Source: CAIXZV01 sp963697365 (lineage in GTDB: Bacteria > Chloroflexota > Limnocylindria > Limnocylindrales > CSP1-4). Taken from it: a stretch of DNA of 64,000 bases. Positions 29,453 to 37,680 of this stretch are shown here, piece after piece (the stretch's first letter is position 1; each line of letters opens with the position of its first letter). The notes beneath the pieces were generated by a model. That model saw only the letters and a list, made by a program, of their open reading frames with translations, did no database searches and was not told the origin of the DNA. Location: the NCBI GenBank assembly GCA_963697365.1, contig CAVONT010000021.1, positions 1 to 64,000 on the forward strand. The letters are read 5' to 3'. A program made the position numbers and the translations under genes.

Positions 29453-29653
29453 GGCGAACCCCTTCGGTGTTCGGACGCGGCGCCGAGGCCGCGGAGATGG
29501 AGGTGGGCGTCGAGCGCGCCGAGCAGGACGTCGGCCACGTCGAACGGGCCGAGCGGCCGCTCCTCGAGCACCGCGGCGAACTCGTCGCCGTAGCGGGCCC
29601 GCCAGCGCGCGGGATAGAGGCGGAGCAGCAGGTGGCGGGATCATGGGACGCAT
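29404..29653 (-). CDS. Small conserved protein (RYGDEF type), one frameshift
   Basis: ATG 29,653 (MRPMIP) followed, after one missing base near 29,640, by HLLLRLYPARWRARYGDEF, AAVLEERPLGPFDVADVLLG, ALDAHLHLRGLGAASEHRRG. LYP..WR.RYGDEF...LLE and DVLLGALDAHL are conserved in short proteins next to PadR regulators and small membrane proteins. The function is unknown. Its 3' end overlaps the next membrane gene by about 50 bases. Confidence 0.55.
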
Positions 29654-29660
29654 CGCCTTC

Positions 29661-29984
29661 TCAGCCGGCCGGCCGGCCGAGCCGTTGGAGGCCGAGCTGC
29701 GCGAACTCGGAGAGCTCGTGGAGCTGCTCGGCGAGCATCGTGGCGCCCACCGCCGTCAGCCGGTAGGGCCGGCGGCGGTCGACGGGCGCCAGGGCCTCGA
29801 TCAGGCCGCGCTCCTCGAGACGGGCGAGCGCGGCGTACAGGGTTCCCGGACCCAGCGGCCGGCCGGTGCCGGTCTCCACGTCGGCCATGATCGCGTAGCC
29901 GTGCTTCGGCCCGTCGCTCAGGCTGACGAGGATGAGGAGCGCTGGCTCGGCGAAGCGGCCGAGCTCGGGGATCTCTGTGACCAT
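29661..29984 (-). CDS. PadR-family transcriptional regulator
   Basis: 107 residues, all in the wHTH: ALLILVSLSDGPKHGYAIM, ADVETGTGRPLGPGTLYAAL, ARLEERGLIEALAPVDRRR, PYRLTAVGATMLAEQLHELS. GPKHGYAIM and GPGTLYAAL.RLE.RGLI are the PadR signatures. ATG 29,984 gives the usual N-terminus. The gene is divergent from an SRPBCC gene, with paired palindromes between them that probably bind this protein. Confidence 0.88.
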   Translation of the reverse strand: MVTEIPELGRFAEPALLILVSLSDGPKHGYAIMADVETGTGRPLGPGTLYAALARLEERGLIEALAPVDRRRPYRLTAVGATMLAEQLHELSEFAQLGLQRLGRPAG

Positions 29985-30005
29985 CCTTTGGAGCCTTCCT
30001 AACGA

Positions 30006-30035
30006 TTGACGATATATCGTGGTGCGATATATAGT
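30006..30035. promoter_or_regulatory. Divergent promoter region with PadR-type palindromes
   Basis: ACGATATATCGT (30,009-30,020) is a perfect 12-base palindrome. A near copy, GCGATATATAGT, follows at 30,024-30,035. TTGACG (30,006-30,011) with TATATA 17 bases later forms a plus-strand promoter in which both boxes overlap the palindromes. Repression of both the PadR gene and the SRPBCC gene at 30,087 is the natural reading; binding itself is inferred. Confidence 0.6.
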
Positions 30036-30086
30036 CGCTGGCGCAGCGCCTGTCAAGTTCCAGGGCCGGAGAAGGGATGTGACGGC

Positions 30087-30548
30087 ATGGAGATCCGACA
30101 CGAGATCGAGGTTGCGCGACCGCCCGAGGCTGTCTTCGACTTCCTTGTCGACACCGACAGCTTCGCGGCCGTGGACCGCTCCCTTGTCTCGTTCGAGCCG
30201 AGCGGGGTGATGCACGTCGGGCTCCACGGGACCTTCGTTCATCGGCGCGGCGGTATGACCGCCCGTTCGACGTGGGAGGTCACGGAGCTGGAGCGGCCAT
30301 CGCGCATCCAGGTCGCCATCCGGGGGATGGGCTACGAGATGACCGAGATCGCGACGTTGTCGGCCACGGGACGTGGCACGCTCGCGACCTTTGTCGATGC
30401 TGTCCGCCCGACGTCGCTCGCAGGCAGGTTCATGGTGGCCCTGTCGGGCGGGATCATGCGGCGCGACCTCGACCAGCGTGCACGCCTGCTCAAGGCGGCG
30501 CTCGAGGCCGACGTGGCCCACCAGGATCGTCCTCGACCGAACGCCTGA
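30087..30548 (+). CDS. SRPBCC family protein
   Basis: 153 residues: MEIRHEIEVARPPEAVFDFL, FAAVDRSLVSFEPSGV, STWEVTELERPSRIQVAIRG, and the C-terminal helix MRRDLDQRARLLKAALEAD. The N-terminal strand and helix and the long terminal helix fit the SRPBCC fold. The ATG at 30,087 is preceded by GGAGAAGGGA. It lies directly downstream of the PadR-type operator and 26 bases before another SRPBCC gene, so the two form an operon. Confidence 0.78.
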   Translation: MEIRHEIEVARPPEAVFDFLVDTDSFAAVDRSLVSFEPSGVMHVGLHGTFVHRRGGMTARSTWEVTELERPSRIQVAIRGMGYEMTEIATLSATGRGTLATFVDAVRPTSLAGRFMVALSGGIMRRDLDQRARLLKAALEADVAHQDRPRPNA

Positions 30549-30574
30549 AGCGTCCGGCGGGAAGGGAGGAACCG

Positions 30575-31015
30575 ATGTCGAGCGTCACGAGCCGGATCAC
30601 GATCGGCCGACCGATCGAGGACGTCTTCGCGATCCTGACCGACGTCGAGAAGACCGGACTCTGGTACCCGGTCGACGTCGAGGAGCACTGGACTTCGCCG
30701 CCACCGCTCGGGGTCGGCTCGACGCGCCACGCCGTGGTGCGGATGGGAGGCAGGCGATCCGAGAACGACGCGGTGGTCACCGAGTACGACCCGCCCCTCC
30801 GGGCGGCGATTGCGGGCACCTCGCCGAACGTCCCGTTCGTCACCACGCTCGTCTTCAGTCGCGAGGGTGCGGCGACGCTCGTCGAGGTGACCACGGAGTT
30901 CACGTTTCGCGGCGCCTCACGGATCGCCGGACCATTCTTCGCGAGGTGGTTCGGCCGATCGTGGGCCCGCGGACTCGCGACGCTCAAGCGGATGATGGAA
31001 TCGGGGGAGCTGTAG
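30575..31015 (+). CDS. SRPBCC family protein
   Basis: 146 residues: SVTSRITIGRPIEDVFAILT, KTGLWYPVDVEEHW, RRSENDAVVTEYDPPLRAAI, and the terminal helix ARWFGRSWARGLATLKRMM. AAGGGAGGA lies four bases before the ATG, a strong ribosome-binding site. It is only moderately similar to its upstream neighbour, so the pair looks like an old duplication. Confidence 0.78.
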   Translation: MSSVTSRITIGRPIEDVFAILTDVEKTGLWYPVDVEEHWTSPPPLGVGSTRHAVVRMGGRRSENDAVVTEYDPPLRAAIAGTSPNVPFVTTLVFSREGAATLVEVTTEFTFRGASRIAGPFFARWFGRSWARGLATLKRMMESGEL

Positions 31016-31072
31016 AGCGCCGCCGTATCAAGGGGCGCGGAAACGCTACCCGGACGTGGTCGAGGTGTGGGA

Positions 31073-31915
31073 ATGGGCGAAGCCACCGTCACGGCTGGCA
31101 CACGCGCTGCGACCGAAGCGGACGAGATTCCGGCCCTGTCGCGGACCGGCGAGGTGCTGCGCGACATCGCCAGAGGCGGCCTCTCGGGCCTGCTCGTCGG
31201 GGTCGTCGGCGGCGGCCTCGGCGGCCGGCTCGTGATGCGGATCGCGGCGCTCCTCCACCCGGATGCCGTCGGTTCGTTCACGGAGAACGGGAACCGGATC
31301 GGCGACATCACGCTGGGCGGAACACTCGGCCTGGTCCTGTTCGGGCTGATCACGTGCGCCATCGCCGGGGCGGTCTGGGTCGTCGTCAGCCCGTGGATCC
31401 CGGGGCGGACCTGGGTCCGGGCATTGCAGACGGCGGGGATCGCGATCGCGATCGGGGCGCCGGTGCTCATCATCGGCCGGAACCCTGACTTCGTGATCCT
31501 GGAGCACGACCCGAGGGTGGTGGCGCTGCTCGTGGCGCTCGTTGGCGCGATCGGGCTGTCAATCGCGCTGCTCGATAGCTGGCTGGAACGGCGGCTGCCC
31601 CACGCGATCACGGGCCAGAAGCGACCAGCAACGTTCTACGCGACCGTCACGCTGATGGGGGCGGTGCTGGTCCTCCCGTTCGTGCTGCTCGTGTTCCTCA
31701 CCTCGGACGAATACCGGCTGCCGGTCCGGGCAGGCTACGCGCTGCTCGTGTTGGGCGTCTGCACGGCGGCCTCGTGGGCGCTGCGCATCAATGGGCACCG
31801 GAGCGCGCCGCGGGCTTTGGCGATCGCGGCTCGGGGAGCCCTCGCGGTCGCCGTCATCCTTGGCGTGCTGACCTCGCTCCCGCATGTCTCCCGCGCACTT
31901 GGGGCACCGTCCTGA
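31073..31915 (+). CDS. Polytopic membrane protein of unknown function
   Basis: 280 residues. After a soluble N-terminus (~35 residues) come helices GLSGLLVGVVGGGLGGRLVM, GGTLGLVLFGLITCAIAGAV, AGIAIAIGAPVLII, VVALLVALVGAIGLSIALLD, TLMGAVLVLPFVLLVFL, AGYALLVLGVCTAASWAL and a last one near the end. The glycine-rich first helix followed by RLVMRIAALLHP recurs in Chloroflexota proteins, with no function known to me. 31,916-32,171 downstream has only a hairpin. Confidence 0.62.
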   Translation: MGEATVTAGTRAATEADEIPALSRTGEVLRDIARGGLSGLLVGVVGGGLGGRLVMRIAALLHPDAVGSFTENGNRIGDITLGGTLGLVLFGLITCAIAGAVWVVVSPWIPGRTWVRALQTAGIAIAIGAPVLIIGRNPDFVILEHDPRVVALLVALVGAIGLSIALLDSWLERRLPHAITGQKRPATFYATVTLMGAVLVLPFVLLVFLTSDEYRLPVRAGYALLVLGVCTAASWALRINGHRSAPRALAIAARGALAVAVILGVLTSLPHVSRALGAPS

Positions 31916-32022
31916 TCCACTAACCGGGCTCCCGTGCCAAGCAGCGCGCCAAGGCGGTCGTCCGGGCGGCCGGCTCGCAGGGCGACGCCGGGTAGCTCGT
32001 CCGCCTCCGGCAGACGAACGGA

Positions 32023-32042
32023 CCCCGGGCGCCAACCCGGGG
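32023..32042. terminator. GC-rich hairpin, possible terminator
   Basis: CCCCGGG (32,023-32,029) pairs with CCCGGGG (32,036-32,042) around a 6-base loop. It is followed by CCCTTCTC instead of a T-run, so termination is only suggested by its position between two genes. Confidence 0.4.
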
Positions 32043-32171
32043 CCCTTCTCGGTTCGGTCGCGTGATTGCCCGCCGTCGGGGTCATCGCGGCACTCGGGCC
32101 AACGTGGGCGCCCACGGGCGCGAAACGACTGGAGATCCCTCATCGGCACACCGATGCGTAGACTCGGCTCG

Positions 32172-33033
32172 ATGCGCGATGACGAGCTCCGCACGAACCC
32201 GGATGCGGTTGCCGGCGCGCCCGCGCCGACGATCGGTCTCTATCGGGTCAACGGCACGACGCTGTACGCCGAGGTCCGCGGAAGCGGACCGGCCATCCTC
32301 GCTCATCCCTGGCGGCGCCGAGGACGCAGAGGGGTGGCGAGCCGTGGCCGAGCGCCTCCCCGGTCGCACGGTGGTGACGTACGACCGCCGCGGGACGCTC
32401 CGCAGCGGCCGTGAGGACTGGCCGGGTCGCGGCTCCGCCCAGCACGCCGACGACGCCGCGGCGTTGATCCGCGAGCTGGGCCTGGGTGATGTCGTCGTCT
32501 TCGGTGGCAGCTCGGCGGGCGTCATCGCGGTGCAGCTCGCGATCCGCCACCCGCGCTCGTGCGGCGGGCGCTCGTCTACGAGCCCGGCTACCTCCGTGCC
32601 GCCCAGCGCAGCGAGGACCTCCGGTCGCTCGTGCTCGCCGCGATGGACGCCCACCTGGGAGTCCATCCGGGCGACTGGGTCGGCGCCTACCGGACGTTCG
32701 CTCGAGCCGTCGGACCGACGGGCGGATCTCTGACGTCCGCCTCGGGTCACGACTGGTACGGACAGCGCGAGGAGCTGAACGCCGAGGCCATGGTGCGCGA
32801 CGACATCCCCATCCTGACCGCCGAGGCCGTCGATGAGGCGTCGCTCGCCGCGACCCCGGTCGATGTGCGCTTCTCGCACGGCAGCGAGACCAGCGCGATC
32901 TTCCGCGACATCGCGGTCCGCCTCGCCGCGGTCCGCGGAGGTGTCGCCGGAGGTGATCGACGGCGTCGGGCACGCGATCTACCTGCACCCTGATGCGTCG
33001 GCCTCGTACCTCGGCCAGAACTCGGGCGGCTGA
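32172..33033 (+). CDS. Alpha/beta-hydrolase (three frameshifts)
   Basis: About 286 residues. ATG 32,172 gives MRDDELRTNPDAV, then IGLYRVNGTTLYAEVRGSGP. Changing frame near 32,315: AEGWRAVAERLPGRTVVTYD, DDAAALIRELGLGDVVVFGG, with nucleophile elbow GGSSAG. Frame changes again near 32,560 (LVYEPGYLRAAQ) and 32,940, ending GVGHAIYLHPDASASYL with the catalytic His in GVGHAIY. The fold and triad Ser/His are complete; the substrate is unknown. A TAGACT -10 box (32,159-32,164) eight bases before the ATG suggests a leaderless mRNA. Confidence 0.72.
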
Positions 33034-33204
33034 TCAAGATCCGGGACAATTCGCGAAACTCGGCCGCGTAAACACAAAGGGAAGGCTCGGCCGCCTCTAC
33101 CGAGGGCAGCTCGAGCGAGAGGTCAAGCGCGCTATCGAGCTGGCAACCTCTGCATCCACCGGCGATCTCAACCCGGTCGCCTAGGCGACTGGGACGTGCT
33201 GCCG

Positions 33205-33227
33205 CGATCACGAGCCGCTCGTGATCG
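33205..33227. terminator. Hairpin between convergent genes
   Basis: CGATCACGAG (33,205-33,214) and CTCGTGATCG (33,218-33,227) form a 10-bp perfect stem with a 3-base loop. It lies between the plus-strand hydrolase and the minus-strand oxidase, so bidirectional termination is plausible, though no T-run follows. The rest of 33,034-33,329 contains no gene I can support. Confidence 0.5.
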
Positions 33228-33329
33228 GGACGCGGGCGTCGCCGCCCGGCTTGTCGATCTGGCGCGGCGCACCATCCTGCGTGGGCACCGGCGGCAAGGC
33301 CGCTCTTGCGCGAGGCCGAGTGAAGGCCT

Positions 33330-34679
33330 TCAGCCGTCGGCCGGTGGAATGTTGGCGTTGAAGCGCAGCCGGTTGGCTGGATCGAGTCGACGCTTGAGCT
33401 GCCGCAGCCGGTCCCAAGTCGCTGACGGGAATGCTGAAGCTACCCGCGCAGTCGTCTGATCGAGCTCGGGATAGTTGAGGTAGCCACCGCCTCGAACCGA
33501 GAGATGCGCCACGGAGTCGGCCATGCTGCGCGCCCAGGCGATCTCCCGCTCGTCGGCCTCCGCGTCGTCCCAGATGGCGAGTGCCGTCACGTTGGCGACG
33601 GCGGCACGTCCGCCGAATGCCGCGGAGGCCTCCGGAATGCGGTGTGCCATGCCGTGGATGAGCTCCACGAGACAGAAGGATTGCCCGCCGGCTTCGGACG
33701 CCGCCGCGATCAGCGCATCCGCCAGGGTCTCGTCCAACCTGCCGACGAGATGACCCTTCCAGTACTGGCGGAGACCGAACGGGATCGGCTCATACTGCGC
33801 CTGCTGCTGCAGCCAGTTCATGGCCTTGATGTCCGACTGGAACAGCGCCTCGTGATCGGTCAGCGCGCGAACGGCGGCCGCCCCAGCCTCTGGGTCACCG
33901 CGCCACGCGAAGTTGACCGAGATCCCCGGCGAGCCGTCCTCGGCGCGCCACGCGACGATCGCCATGACGAGCTCGTCGGGCGCCGTCGCTTCGATTTCGA
34001 ACGCGCGCAGGATCACGTCACGGATGCCGGGACCCCGGAAGCGAAGGGCTCCCCCGAACATGCGCGGCACGGGCGTCAGCGCGTACCGGAGATGGGTGAC
34101 GATTCCGAAGTTGCCGCCGCCTCCGCGAAGGCCCCACAGGAGCTCCGGGTCGCGCTGGTCGTCGATGTCGATGACGTCGCCGTCCATCGTCACCATCCTG
34201 GCCCCGATGAGCGCGTCGCATGCGAATCCCTGCGAGGCCAGGATCCAGCCGATGCCGCCGGTCAGCGTCAGGCCGCCGATGCCAGTGTCGACGAACGTGC
34301 CCGACGGAGCCGCAAGCTCGTACGCGGCAGTGGCCGCGTCCAGGTCCATCAGCCGGGATCCCGCGAGCGCCTCCGCCGTGCGTGCGACAGGATCGACGTC
34401 CGCACCACGCCAACGCGAGAGGTCGACGAGGAGCGCGCCGTTCGGCGACGAGTGTCCGGCCACGCTGTGGCCACCTCCGCGGACGCCGATGGGGAGGTCG
34501 ACCTCCACCGCCCACCTGACGGCCGCCACGATGTCGGACATGTCAGCCGGGCGGAAGATGCAGGCGGGCTGGCCGGTGGCCATCGCGTTGTACGCCGCGC
34601 GGGCGGGCTCGTACCCGACATCCTGCGGCGCCAACACCTCTCCCCGCGTGCACGCTCGCAGATCACCCACGATGGCCAC
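33330..34679 (-). CDS. FAD-binding oxidoreductase, berberine-bridge-enzyme/PCMH type
   Basis: 449 residues, frame-clean. The FAD-binding PCMH domain has GQPACIFRPADMSDIVAAVR, PIGVRGGGHSVAGHSSPNGA (the His after GGG is the usual covalent 8-alpha-FAD site), GSRLMDLDAATAAYELAAP and GIGGLTLTGGIGWI. The C-terminus has the BBE motif as YLNYPELD and LRQLKRRLDPANRLRFNANI. Such enzymes oxidise sugars, alkaloids or polyphenols; the substrate is open. GTG at 34,679 follows GGAGGT. No signal peptide, so it is cytoplasmic. 34,680-34,920 upstream shows no gene. Confidence 0.88.
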   Translation of the reverse strand: MAIVGDLRACTRGEVLAPQDVGYEPARAAYNAMATGQPACIFRPADMSDIVAAVRWAVEVDLPIGVRGGGHSVAGHSSPNGALLVDLSRWRGADVDPVARTAEALAGSRLMDLDAATAAYELAAPSGTFVDTGIGGLTLTGGIGWILASQGFACDALIGARMVTMDGDVIDIDDQRDPELLWGLRGGGGNFGIVTHLRYALTPVPRMFGGALRFRGPGIRDVILRAFEIEATAPDELVMAIVAWRAEDGSPGISVNFAWRGDPEAGAAAVRALTDHEALFQSDIKAMNWLQQQAQYEPIPFGLRQYWKGHLVGRLDETLADALIAAASEAGGQSFCLVELIHGMAHRIPEASAAFGGRAAVANVTALAIWDDAEADEREIAWARSMADSVAHLSVRGGGYLNYPELDQTTARVASAFPSATWDRLRQLKRRLDPANRLRFNANIPPADG

Positions 34680-34920
34680 ACCGACCTCCGATCTCCCGCA
34701 CTGACGTGGCGAGGAGGATAACTGACGCTGGGCCGCCAATCGGGGCGGTCTGGCTTCGGTCACCCTCAGTCGCCCAGGAACGGGCGCATCTCCACCTTCC
34801 GTACCAGCAGGGTCTCGCCCGGCACCCGGCGGCCGCGGTGGCCATACGGCCGATCGGGCCACGTCGTTGGGCTCGGGCAGCTGCTTGAGGGCGCCTGGCG
34901 GCTCGACGAGCAGCTGGGAG

Positions 34921-35283
34921 TCAGACGAGCAGAAGCAGGATCGTTCGGGCGATGCCGAGTGGCGGGCCGAACGGGAGCGCGAAGCCGATCCAGAAGACGA
35001 ACTCCAAGGGCAGGAGCAGGTAGCTCACGGTCGCGGCATGCGGCATGTCCAGCAGCAGCATCACCCCGACGACCACCTCGACCAGGCAGACCAGCGCGAA
35101 CCCGATCAGCAATGGGACGGAGGTCGGGAGGCCGAACCGCTCGAACGGCCCACCGCCATACGTAGGGAAACCCAGGAACGTCCAGACCTCACCGGTTTCG
35201 GCGAAGTGCCGCGCGCCGACGAGGGCGGGCAGCCCGAACCCCAGTCCCAGCACAAGCGAGCAGATCGCCGCAGCCGTCACCAT
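34921..35283 (-). CDS. Four-helix small membrane protein
   Basis: 120 residues: AAICSLVLGLGFGLPALVGA, FGLPTSVPLLIGFALVCLVE, VVVGVMLLLDM, LLPLEFVFWIGFALPFGPPL. The loop YGGGPFERFGLPTSV recurs as LSGPFESFGQPTFT in the gene at 37,074-37,589, so the two are paralogues. It is the last of five consecutive minus-strand membrane genes. I know no function. Confidence 0.65.
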   Translation of the reverse strand: MVTAAAICSLVLGLGFGLPALVGARHFAETGEVWTFLGFPTYGGGPFERFGLPTSVPLLIGFALVCLVEVVVGVMLLLDMPHAATVSYLLLPLEFVFWIGFALPFGPPLGIARTILLLLV

Positions 35284-35335
35284 GGCTCCAGGGGCAGCTG
35301 ATCGCCACCGGTGGAAACACGGCTGGACGCGCCCA

Positions 35336-35833
35336 TCAGAACGGCTTGGCCTCCATCAGCCAGACGAGGGCCAGCGTGCCCGCGAGGCCCACCAGGGCGA
35401 CCAGCCCCGGACGGAGGGCCGCTCGCCCCGCAGCCAGCTCGGCGTCGGACAACGGCTCGCGGTCCGGGTCCACGCCCGGCCCGTTGCGCTCCGACCGCAG
35501 CCCGACCGCCCTGCGGACACGGTTCATCGGCCTGCCGGCGAGGGGCGTCATGAGCACGACCATGGCCACCAGCACCGCGATGGAGAGCCAGACCCAGAGG
35601 CGCCCCATGTGACCACCCATCACCACCGCGCCGATCCCCAGCAGCACCGCACCCAGCAACGCCCACATCGCCACCGAGAAGGACCGGGTGGACAGGTCGA
35701 GGACGGCTGCCAGGCGTGCTCGGTCCGCTTCCCGCTTCACCTCGACCATCGCGAGCGCGGCCGCCCCGTGAGCACCGAACGCGACGACCACGAAGAACAC
35801 GTGCCCGGTCACGACCAAGGGGTAGATCTCCAT
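35336..35833 (-). CDS. DUF2269-like membrane protein
   Basis: 165 residues from ATG 35,833, behind GGAGG at eight bases. Helices: LVVTGHVFFVVVAFGAHGAA, SVAMWALLGAVLLGIGAVV, LWVWLSIAVLVAMVVLM and LVALVGLAGTLALVWLMEAK. The early THxxF-like GHVFF and the basic RPMNRVRRAVG loop fit small haem-free membrane proteins of the DUF2269 kind; the assignment is tentative. Confidence 0.58.
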   Translation of the reverse strand: MEIYPLVVTGHVFFVVVAFGAHGAAALAMVEVKREADRARLAAVLDLSTRSFSVAMWALLGAVLLGIGAVVMGGHMGRLWVWLSIAVLVAMVVLMTPLAGRPMNRVRRAVGLRSERNGPGVDPDREPLSDAELAAGRAALRPGLVALVGLAGTLALVWLMEAKPF

Positions 35834-35858
35834 CGATGCATCCTCCAGCTGCACTCGC

Positions 35859-36557
35859 TCAATCAGGTCGCTCGTCGACGTCGGCCGTGTCGTCGAGCGA
35901 CGCGGTCGAGAGGGCCGCGGCAGGCGCACGCATCGGGACGGCACAGGCGGCCGCGAGGCTGACGAACAGCGCCGTGAACGTTCCGGCGACCAGCGCCCCG
36001 TACGGCGTGGTCTGGTCCAGGTCGGGTGTCATCGGCGGCGCCAGCCACCAGGCAGGCACCGCGGCGAAACCGAGCAGGCCTGCTGCGATACGGCGCCGAC
36101 GGCTTCCCCGGCCAGACACTGAGGACCCGGCGAGCATCGCCAGCCCGACCATCCCCAGCGCTCCAGAGCCCTGGCCGGTGGCCAGCAGGCTGTCGAGCAC
36201 ACCCGGCACGGCCAGCGGCGCCAGCCCGAGCAGCAGGGGACTGGCCACCAGCCAGCCGGACGGTGGTCGGCCGGCGCGATGTCGCGCTTCCGCCCAGCCG
36301 AGCAGGCCGCCGACGACGGTTGCCGGCACGAGGACCCCGCCGAAGGTGCCAGTCCAGGTGACCGTGGACTCGGGACCGGCGATGGCGGTCATCCACCCGC
36401 GCAGGGCACACGACCACGCCAGGCCGCAGCCCGCGCCGACGAGGGCGAACCGGGCGCCGGACAGGGGCTCGATGCGAACGCGGCTCAAGCTCACGGCTGT
36501 GTCGCCCGCGAGACCCCTGGTCATGCCGCTCGGGTGTGCCGCCGCCGGGTACTCCAT
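35859..36557 (-). CDS. Multi-helix membrane protein
   Basis: 232 residues from ATG 36,557 (MEYPAAAHPSGMTRGLAG); an in-frame ATG at 36,578 is possible but lies upstream of the ribosome-binding site GGAGGA. Helices include ARFALVGAGCGLAWSCAL, GGVLVPATVVGGLLGWAEA, LLLGLAPLAVPGVLDSLLA, ALGMVGLAMLAGSSVS and YGALVAGTFTALFVSLAAAC. The leader before the start is almost the same as that of the downstream gene at 35,833. Confidence 0.58.
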   Translation of the reverse strand: MEYPAAAHPSGMTRGLAGDTAVSLSRVRIEPLSGARFALVGAGCGLAWSCALRGWMTAIAGPESTVTWTGTFGGVLVPATVVGGLLGWAEARHRAGRPPSGWLVASPLLLGLAPLAVPGVLDSLLATGQGSGALGMVGLAMLAGSSVSGRGSRRRRIAAGLLGFAAVPAWWLAPPMTPDLDQTTPYGALVAGTFTALFVSLAAACAVPMRAPAAALSTASLDDTADVDERPD

Positions 36558-36586
36558 CGATCCGTCCTCCATCTGCACGTGCTCGT

Positions 36587-37054
36587 TCAGGCGGCCGTCG
36601 TCGCTTCGCGGAAGCGACGTCGATCGACGACGAGGACGACCGCGGAGAGGACCGCGAAGATCGGGCCTGAGACCATCGCTGGCGGGGGAGGCTGACCGGG
36701 AGCCATGCCGAACGCGAGAAACGCGAGGCTCACGGCGATCGCCCAGGCCGGGAGGATGAACGCCGCGTACCAGGCCCAGCGCTGCGCCCCTCGATAGGGC
36801 ACCAGCAGGACGATCGTGAGCAGCAGGCCGAACGCGGCGACCTCGAGGCCCCGTGTCCTGACCAGGAAGTCCGCCAGCCGGTAACCGGGGGCGCTCGCGG
36901 TCTCGAGCTCAGTCGGCGTCAGCCCGATGATCGCGACCGTGACGCTCGGGTCCGATGTGATCCCGATCAGGAGGTCGGAGACACCGAACACGACCACCAT
37001 GACCGACAGGCCAGGGAGCACCCACCACAGCCGCCGCCACACTCGATCCATCAC
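36587..37054 (-). CDS. Four-helix membrane protein
   Basis: 155 residues: LWWVLPGLSVMVVVFGVSDL, VAAFGLLLTIVLLVPY, WYAAFILPAWAIAVSLAFLA, GPIFAVLSAVVLVVDRRRF. It lies 29 bases upstream of the previous gene on the same strand, consistent with one operon. No function recognised. Confidence 0.6.
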   Translation of the reverse strand: MMDRVWRRLWWVLPGLSVMVVVFGVSDLLIGITSDPSVTVAIIGLTPTELETASAPGYRLADFLVRTRGLEVAAFGLLLTIVLLVPYRGAQRWAWYAAFILPAWAIAVSLAFLAFGMAPGQPPPPAMVSGPIFAVLSAVVLVVDRRRFREATTAA

Positions 37055-37073
37055 CGCACCGCCATCTGATGAT

Positions 37074-37589
37074 TCACGACTTCAGGCTGCTGCGACCGAG
37101 CACGAGGAGCAGCGCAGCCAGCGGCAGCCCGATGAGTAACAGCGGCAACACGAACCCGATCGCGAGCACAAGCGAGAGTGGTGTCGACACGACGGCGAGC
37201 CGTGCGCCCTCGCGGCGTCCGCGCCAGAGGAGGGCCCCGACGGCGACGTCGAGGCCACACGCCGCGACGAGGGACCAGCCGAGTGCGGTGAATGTCGGCT
37301 GCCCGAACGACTCGAATGGTCCAGAGAGGGCCCGGAAACCGAACATGAGGGGGAGCTCTCCCGTCCGGCCGAGATGAGCGAGCACGAACGGCGTGGAGAG
37401 CCCGAAGCTGAGCCCGAGCGCCGTGTAGATCGCCGCCGACGCGCGAAGGCTGCGACGTCCGGGGAGCGGATCGCGGTTCACGCCGGTGCTGCCGCAAACC
37501 GGTGACCGACCGATATCGCGGCCGGCCGGTCCACGGATCGCGAGCCCGATGTCCGTTGTCAGCGCCGCCGGATCACCTCGCTGCCACAT
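37074..37589 (-). CDS. Small membrane protein, paralogue of the 34,921 gene
   Basis: 171 residues from ATG 37,589, five bases after AAGGGG. The first ~50 residues are soluble (MWQRGDPAALTTDIGLAIRG); then ASAAIYTALGLSFGLSTPFV, SGPFESFGQPTFTALGWSLV, DVAVGALLW and LSLVLAIGFVLPLLLIGLPL. The helix order and the GPFE.FG.PT loop match the protein at 34,921-35,283. It heads the membrane-protein operon and diverges from a TetR gene. Confidence 0.6.
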   Translation of the reverse strand: MWQRGDPAALTTDIGLAIRGPAGRDIGRSPVCGSTGVNRDPLPGRRSLRASAAIYTALGLSFGLSTPFVLAHLGRTGELPLMFGFRALSGPFESFGQPTFTALGWSLVAACGLDVAVGALLWRGRREGARLAVVSTPLSLVLAIGFVLPLLLIGLPLAALLLVLGRSSLKS

Positions 37590-37680
37590 CGACGCCCCTT
37601 TGGTGTGGTGGTTCACTAGAGTGTGCTTTAGCGAGACATCGGATATTATCGACTCCGCGAGCACTGTCAAGAGGTTCGAG

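Noticed and set aside
32993..33184. 63-codon plus-strand frame (LGRLYRGQLEREVKRAIELA)
   Set aside because: It starts inside the end of the hydrolase gene, has no ribosome-binding site and no family; it may be chance or a very short remnant.
34680..34920. Possible gene end on the minus strand (GETLLVRKVEMRPFLGD)
   Set aside because: Protein-like in appearance but only ~30 residues before out-of-frame noise, with no start codon or context to support it.
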